15,276 nt of DNA from Thiomargarita sp. (GTDB lineage Bacteria; Pseudomonadota; Gammaproteobacteria; Beggiatoales; Beggiatoaceae). Shown here piece by piece: positions 14,101 to 15,276 of the stretch. The position numbers were made by a program, and so were the translations under genes. The stretch is from NCBI GenBank assembly GCA_020721025.1, contig DYNO01000057.1:1-15276 (forward strand). Direction: 5' to 3'. The notes beneath the pieces were generated by a model, which saw nothing but the letters and a program-made list of their open reading frames with translations, was not told the DNA's origin and made no database searches. How positions within the stretch are numbered: position 1 is the first letter of the stretch; every line of letters starts with the position of its first letter.

Positions 14101-15276
14101 AAGCATTGGGTGCATTCGTGGTTAAAACCAATTTTGCCGTGCGTAACCCTCCCGCGGTAGGTTGGCAAGTCACTGGCAATTCGGCGCGACCTTTTTGTAA
14201 AATCGTTATCGGTAACTTGCTGGAATCTAAATGAAAATCACCCTTATTTGCACCAACCAACGTCGCACGGGTAATTTTTAACTGAGTCGCCCCTTTTGCC
14301 TCAGCCAGTTGAATGCTCTGACTGTTGGTATCACCGACGGCGACCTTGCCAAAATCTAAGCTGGGCGGGGTGTTAGACTCAAACCATGCCGCCTTACCAT
14401 CGCATTGCAAGGGATAGGAAAGATGGTTCATCGGCGCGGGCAAATTGGTGTGAATCTCGAAAGTTGCGGTGCGTAAACCGACATCTGTGGGTTTACATTG
14501 GGCTTCAAAGCTATAAACCTGTCCGGGTTGAATAACCAAGGGCGCGGCAGGAGTGGGCAAAACTTTGGGTTGTGTGATTGAAAAATCAGCGGTCGCGTTG
14601 CCCGGTTGGGTGATTAATACGTTAGTAATCAATAAGCTATCTTTACCCGACATTTCTGTCACTGGAATGCGATACACGCTACCCTTGGGGTATTCTGCCC
14701 CAGTAAAAATAAGAGGGGTTCCAGGTGCCGGTTGCGAGAAAAATACGCCTTGTGATGGTTGCGAATATTCCAAACACCACTGTTTCAAGTTGCCAACGGT
14801 TTGATTATAATCGTGATTATCGGTAACGATGAGCGTCCATTCGCCAGCGGCACTCATGCCATCAAATGCACTCAATGGCTCATTTGGCTTATAAACCAAT
14901 GCGTTATCATACGCGGGATCGGTACTGGTACACTCGGTTTCTGCGACGTGACTGGCAGCATCACTCAACAGTAACTCACTGAAATTCTTACCAGTGCAGC
15001 CGTATTTGTCCGCGGGCATTCCCGGTTTATCCAACACTTTGACCACCCGGTCGCCATGTTTCAACGTGATGGTCAATTCGCCAATATGTTGATGAGTAAT
15101 ACTCAAGTCTTTGAGACGCAAGCCATAAATAGTGCTGGGGTCAGCAACGGTCAACGTGTGACTCACGCCGGCAATATTATTGTCAGGAATCAACGCATTA
15201 GGAGTTGCACACACGGTTTGCGTCGCAGCAATCGCTTGGGGACTGAGCGCGTTCAAGCCGGTGAGCAAGACAACGA
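8111..15276 (-). CDS. Giant secreted mosaic protein with choice-of-anchor D repeats, beta-helix and P-domain (5' end outside the window)
   Basis: The open frame runs to the window edge. The first visible codons (VVLLTGLNALSPQAIA, then ATQT) are the end of a signal peptide, so the true start is just outside; the internal TTG at 15268 is not a believable start. Counting from there, about 2385 residues are visible. In order: a P/homo-B domain (about 18-170); eight ASH/choice-of-anchor D Ig-like repeats (about 172-1107), most ending in a Cys pair; an InlB-B-like repeat (1108-1215); two shorter ASH repeats with LDFG starts (1220-1425); a parallel beta-helix ending in a choice-of-anchor Q segment (1430-1870) with a calcium-loop DGNGDGKLEVD; a second InlB-B-like repeat (1875-1957); a second repetitive region (1965-2185); and a C-terminal module ending ACDWGCSCAQ. 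No membrane anchor or sorting signal is seen. It is probably an adhesin or surface/matrix protein; the function is not known. Confidence 0.88.
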   Translation of the reverse strand, partial: VVLLTGLNALSPQAIAATQTVCATPNALIPDNNIAGVSHTLTVADPSTIYGLRLKDLSITHQHIGELTITLKHGDRVVKVLDKPGMPADKYGCTGKNFSELLLSDAASHVAETECTSTDPAYDNALVYKPNEPLSAFDGMSAAGEWTLIVTDNHDYNQTVGNLKQWCLEYSQPSQGVFFSQPAPGTPLIFTGAEYPKGSVYRIPVTEMSGKDSLLITNVLITQPGNATADFSITQPKVLPTPAAPLVIQPGQVYSFEAQCKPTDVGLRTATFEIHTNLPAPMNHLSYPLQCDGKAAWFESNTPPSLDFGKVAVGDTNSQSIQLAEAKGATQLKITRATLVGANKGDFHLDSSKLPITILQKGRAELPVTCQPTAGGLRTAKLVLTTNAPNALSFSYELKCLGDAAVAIFSPAENSLIAIEKVRVNKSKTYKIGVRNAKTATTALKLYDYQLISSQNTKLFKLISQPSLIEVGGSGNIDVVCDAEGATPGNYSAKLRFATNDPKKLVIEYTFTCSIEQSKPLVSLSPAKGSKISFDRIQQGAKNKIKTITLENAATASEELELSNPSFSGDGAAAFSIVSIPIKIGIGLTEEVQVQCNADKTGSYTATLTLMTNDPEQPTLDYPVSCEVSNTVAPLYDSQPAPNDNAIIELGNVVLNTTSPAATILIKEIGNDTLRVQPEAVALTGANAKDFKVISPNFPLDIADEGAPVPLTVTCQPSAMGVRTATLNLVATDIHGKAVENFPHPQYQLQCTGYLPIYNSVNYPVKGDIDLGINSIGQSSKQSLTIKNTGNGDLIVDKDKVLLTGKETESFQVKELPVTIPAGKAKSLSIQCAPTVIGNLQAQLNLVSNDPQLPQPQYTLKCTGQEAVGASYSSKPAPNSTITLDATLGSTATALLVIQEVGTAVLDVGQNSPLIDGEHAQDFSLDISDSSPFTGGKTHFYIPDGTPERTLQIRCKPTGEGQRKATLRLTSNDVAKPEISYDLVCNSGAVSAGYQSSPVLPNETIDCGTVQVGQVATRHFEIEETANADLIVDLVTKSTSSALSGSHPTDFKVLKPSFPIAIKDGSGERKTVTIQCQPSDMGIRTATLQLTTNDLSRKTVTYPLQVIGSEMLGSQLTLQTQGKGQGRITSSPQGVQCSSETLPSTPGQLPTACVAPEIAATSIHCDAYFNRGTQVTLTPQPEPGSVFVGWNPECANGIVNLEEDTTCIAEFADAPSVDSDDLEIIFLEGNDLDFGTVQVGTAVSQTLTVKNKTARSLVLESLQLPPGLLLENTSEITLSAGQTVNIPVHLDTTQPLSVLGQLSFNVAGKRYQFAARAKVVLADDAQLTVSYPNATELDFGALNVGETATREVMIKNNALQSITLSDFALPPELTGNMASSVTLEPQQTVTWQLTLKPVVEGMYAATWSFTAQQKVYNLRAKATIKTSQLANGCYAATRLYVNSAATGQATGLTWTDAFSELHAALNYANQCDTVREIWVAKGIYRPTSTTDRTASFKLRQNLALYGGFAGAETALSERNLSDNVTILSGDIGQPNVMTDNSYHVVTGNATDATTRFDGFNVTAGQADAESDDCGGGMWNDKGSPKVVNVTFSHNYAKQGGGMCNENSSHPVVKDVVFNENQAVQGAGLANLAQSNPILARVSFTANQASQQAGALYNDRSSPVVSHSVIQDNQANEGGAMVNIVSQAFYSHLIIHGNIANRAAVMLNRQSEPRLNHVTISGNAATTDSGIVNVNSRMVIQNSILWDNHAVTAKKAEEPINDDANSRTVISHSIVQSTTFGKGTNKNKNPLFIKPVDFSAATLGNGDLHLQATSPAIDMGNNDNISSDLADIDLPEGDGSIEQKVSLDVDYQPRVSDGNGDGKLEVDAGAYEYSAAPAVKYSLTVNKLGSGDGSITSSIAGIKCGATCTANYLAKTRVTLQVKPTQGIIFAGWTGDCQGSAAAVVVELTDNKQCTAHFEPDGTSENHTIATCEISGGVAKNCDAGGNSLKDITIYGDGNVQNAALAGRVTNQGWLTNATIKPQAIVTGGKLTGAVLNKGELQDIEFYGYLLSGGALSGTIVNKSPKGVIRDVQLAAAATLKGGRLAGKIIGDPTAPARVSNVIIAAGSSLQNIVLDGTIVIEHDAALSQPVMLDVQLAPNTQIIGGKIAGKLLGDASAPARLLKTQVKAGTKLQHVRLETGNSLLVAEKCQQQTLSDAQSNAPELANLHTANEAEAVLSDLQNHAIGINSDGQLLAKVATLFTSRIITDNGEQANKTVLSRQDAKSLKLAMTVRLDAKHVKRAGEVLVAVAHTDEKGQSFRYMKTDQGWALWDGQVENLQPLQSFKQLPEQIDLSVFAGDLSDGAGQFEVYTGYRLKDGTVVYNGKQAMRFSVLPALSACDWGCSCAQ
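8791..9032 (-). repeat. Repeat pair in the C-terminal second repeat region of the giant protein
   Basis: GGRLAGKIIGDPTAPAR (about 9032-8982) and GGKIAGKLLGDASAPAR (about 8846-8796) are two copies about 62 residues apart. Each is followed by an AGSSLQ- or AGTKLQ-type strand. Earlier, looser copies (GGKLTGAVLNKG, GGALSGTIVNKS) show a ladder of short Gly-turn and beta-strand units, consistent with a second solenoid beside the main beta-helix. Confidence 0.7.
10030..10570 (-). repeat. Parallel beta-helix coil repeats in the giant protein
   Basis: At least seven coils of about 24-25 residues follow one another. Each opens with a GGGM-, GAGL- or GGAM-like turn, then an Asn, a Pro or Ser, a V-x-x-V-x-F strand and an N-x-A turn (for example GGGMWNDKGSPKVVNVTF). 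This is the pattern of right-handed parallel beta-helices in polymorphic outer-membrane and pectate-lyase-like proteins. The block ends in SPAIDMGNN and a DAGAYEY motif, typical of choice-of-anchor Q domains. Confidence 0.8.
11945..14750 (-). repeat. Tandem array of eight ASH / choice-of-anchor D repeats
   Basis: Eight units of about 110-125 residues run in tandem, with boundaries near 14390, 14070, 13730, 13395, 13020, 12680 and 12320. Most start with a Pro-Ala-Pro/Ser-Pro linker and an xDxG-x-V-x-x-G core, pass a C-[KQAN]-P-[TS]-x-x-G-x-R-x-A-x-L strand and a TND turn, and end in Y-x-L-x-C. The paired cysteines probably form one disulfide per repeat. Copies have diverged in sequence, so the array is old and not a recent expansion. 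Confidence 0.8.

Noticed and set aside
9950..14974. Several plus-strand open frames of 60-132 codons opposite the giant gene
   Set aside because: They are antisense shadows of a long, domain-rich coding frame; none shows a domain or ribosome binding site.
8111..15268. The start of the giant protein at TTG 15268
   Set aside because: The frame stays open to the edge and the residues there are the middle of a signal peptide, so the true start is outside the window.

Overview
The window looks like a gammaproteobacterial chromosome of moderate GC. ThrB is the APH-fold homoserine kinase, and RluD, PgeF, IspD, FtsB and MreD are all of the gammaproteobacterial type. A giant secreted mosaic protein, a BLUF photosensor and scattered short intergenic repeats would suit a filamentous sulfur bacterium of the Beggiatoa/Thiotrichales kind. 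That placement is a family-level impression, not a proof.

Left part (1-1523). mreD lies on the minus strand and is followed by what may be the first codons of mrdA (PBP2), so this is the tail of a cell-shape cluster. mreC does not sit directly upstream. The next gene is a small exported protein of unknown function with its own extended -10 promoter and a good ribosome binding site. Positions 1178-1523 hold no convincing gene, only promoter-like sequences.

Middle plus-strand block (1524-4181). thrB, rluD and pgeF form a tight operon with stop/start overlaps of 7 and 8 nt. None of the three has a clear Shine-Dalgarno sequence, so the second and third are probably translationally coupled.

Intergenic and mobile segment (4182-4523). 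It holds a 22-bp tandem repeat and a 127-bp MITE-like element. The element has 18-bp terminal inverted repeats, a 6-bp target duplication (TTTCTG) and an internal perfect 26-bp palindrome. It abuts the promoter of the next gene, which encodes a zinc-ribbon/coiled-coil membrane protein with an in-frame amber codon at codon 18, inside the zinc ribbon. A terminator separates this gene from a BLUF blue-light sensor carrying all the expected flavin-site residues.

Right part, minus strand (5957-15276). A Tyr/Pro/Arg-rich exported protein, ftsB and ispD form one tight operon linking cell division to isoprenoid synthesis. Beyond a terminator lies a giant secreted protein whose 5' end is outside the window; at least 2385 residues are visible. 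It is built from a P-domain, about ten Ig-like choice-of-anchor D (ASH-type) repeats, two InlB-B-like repeats, a parallel beta-helix with a choice-of-anchor Q end, a second repeat region and a C-terminal module.

The items most worth a second look are the MITE, the interrupted zinc-ribbon gene beside it, and the giant mosaic protein. No CRISPR array, tRNA, rRNA or defence cassette was recognised.
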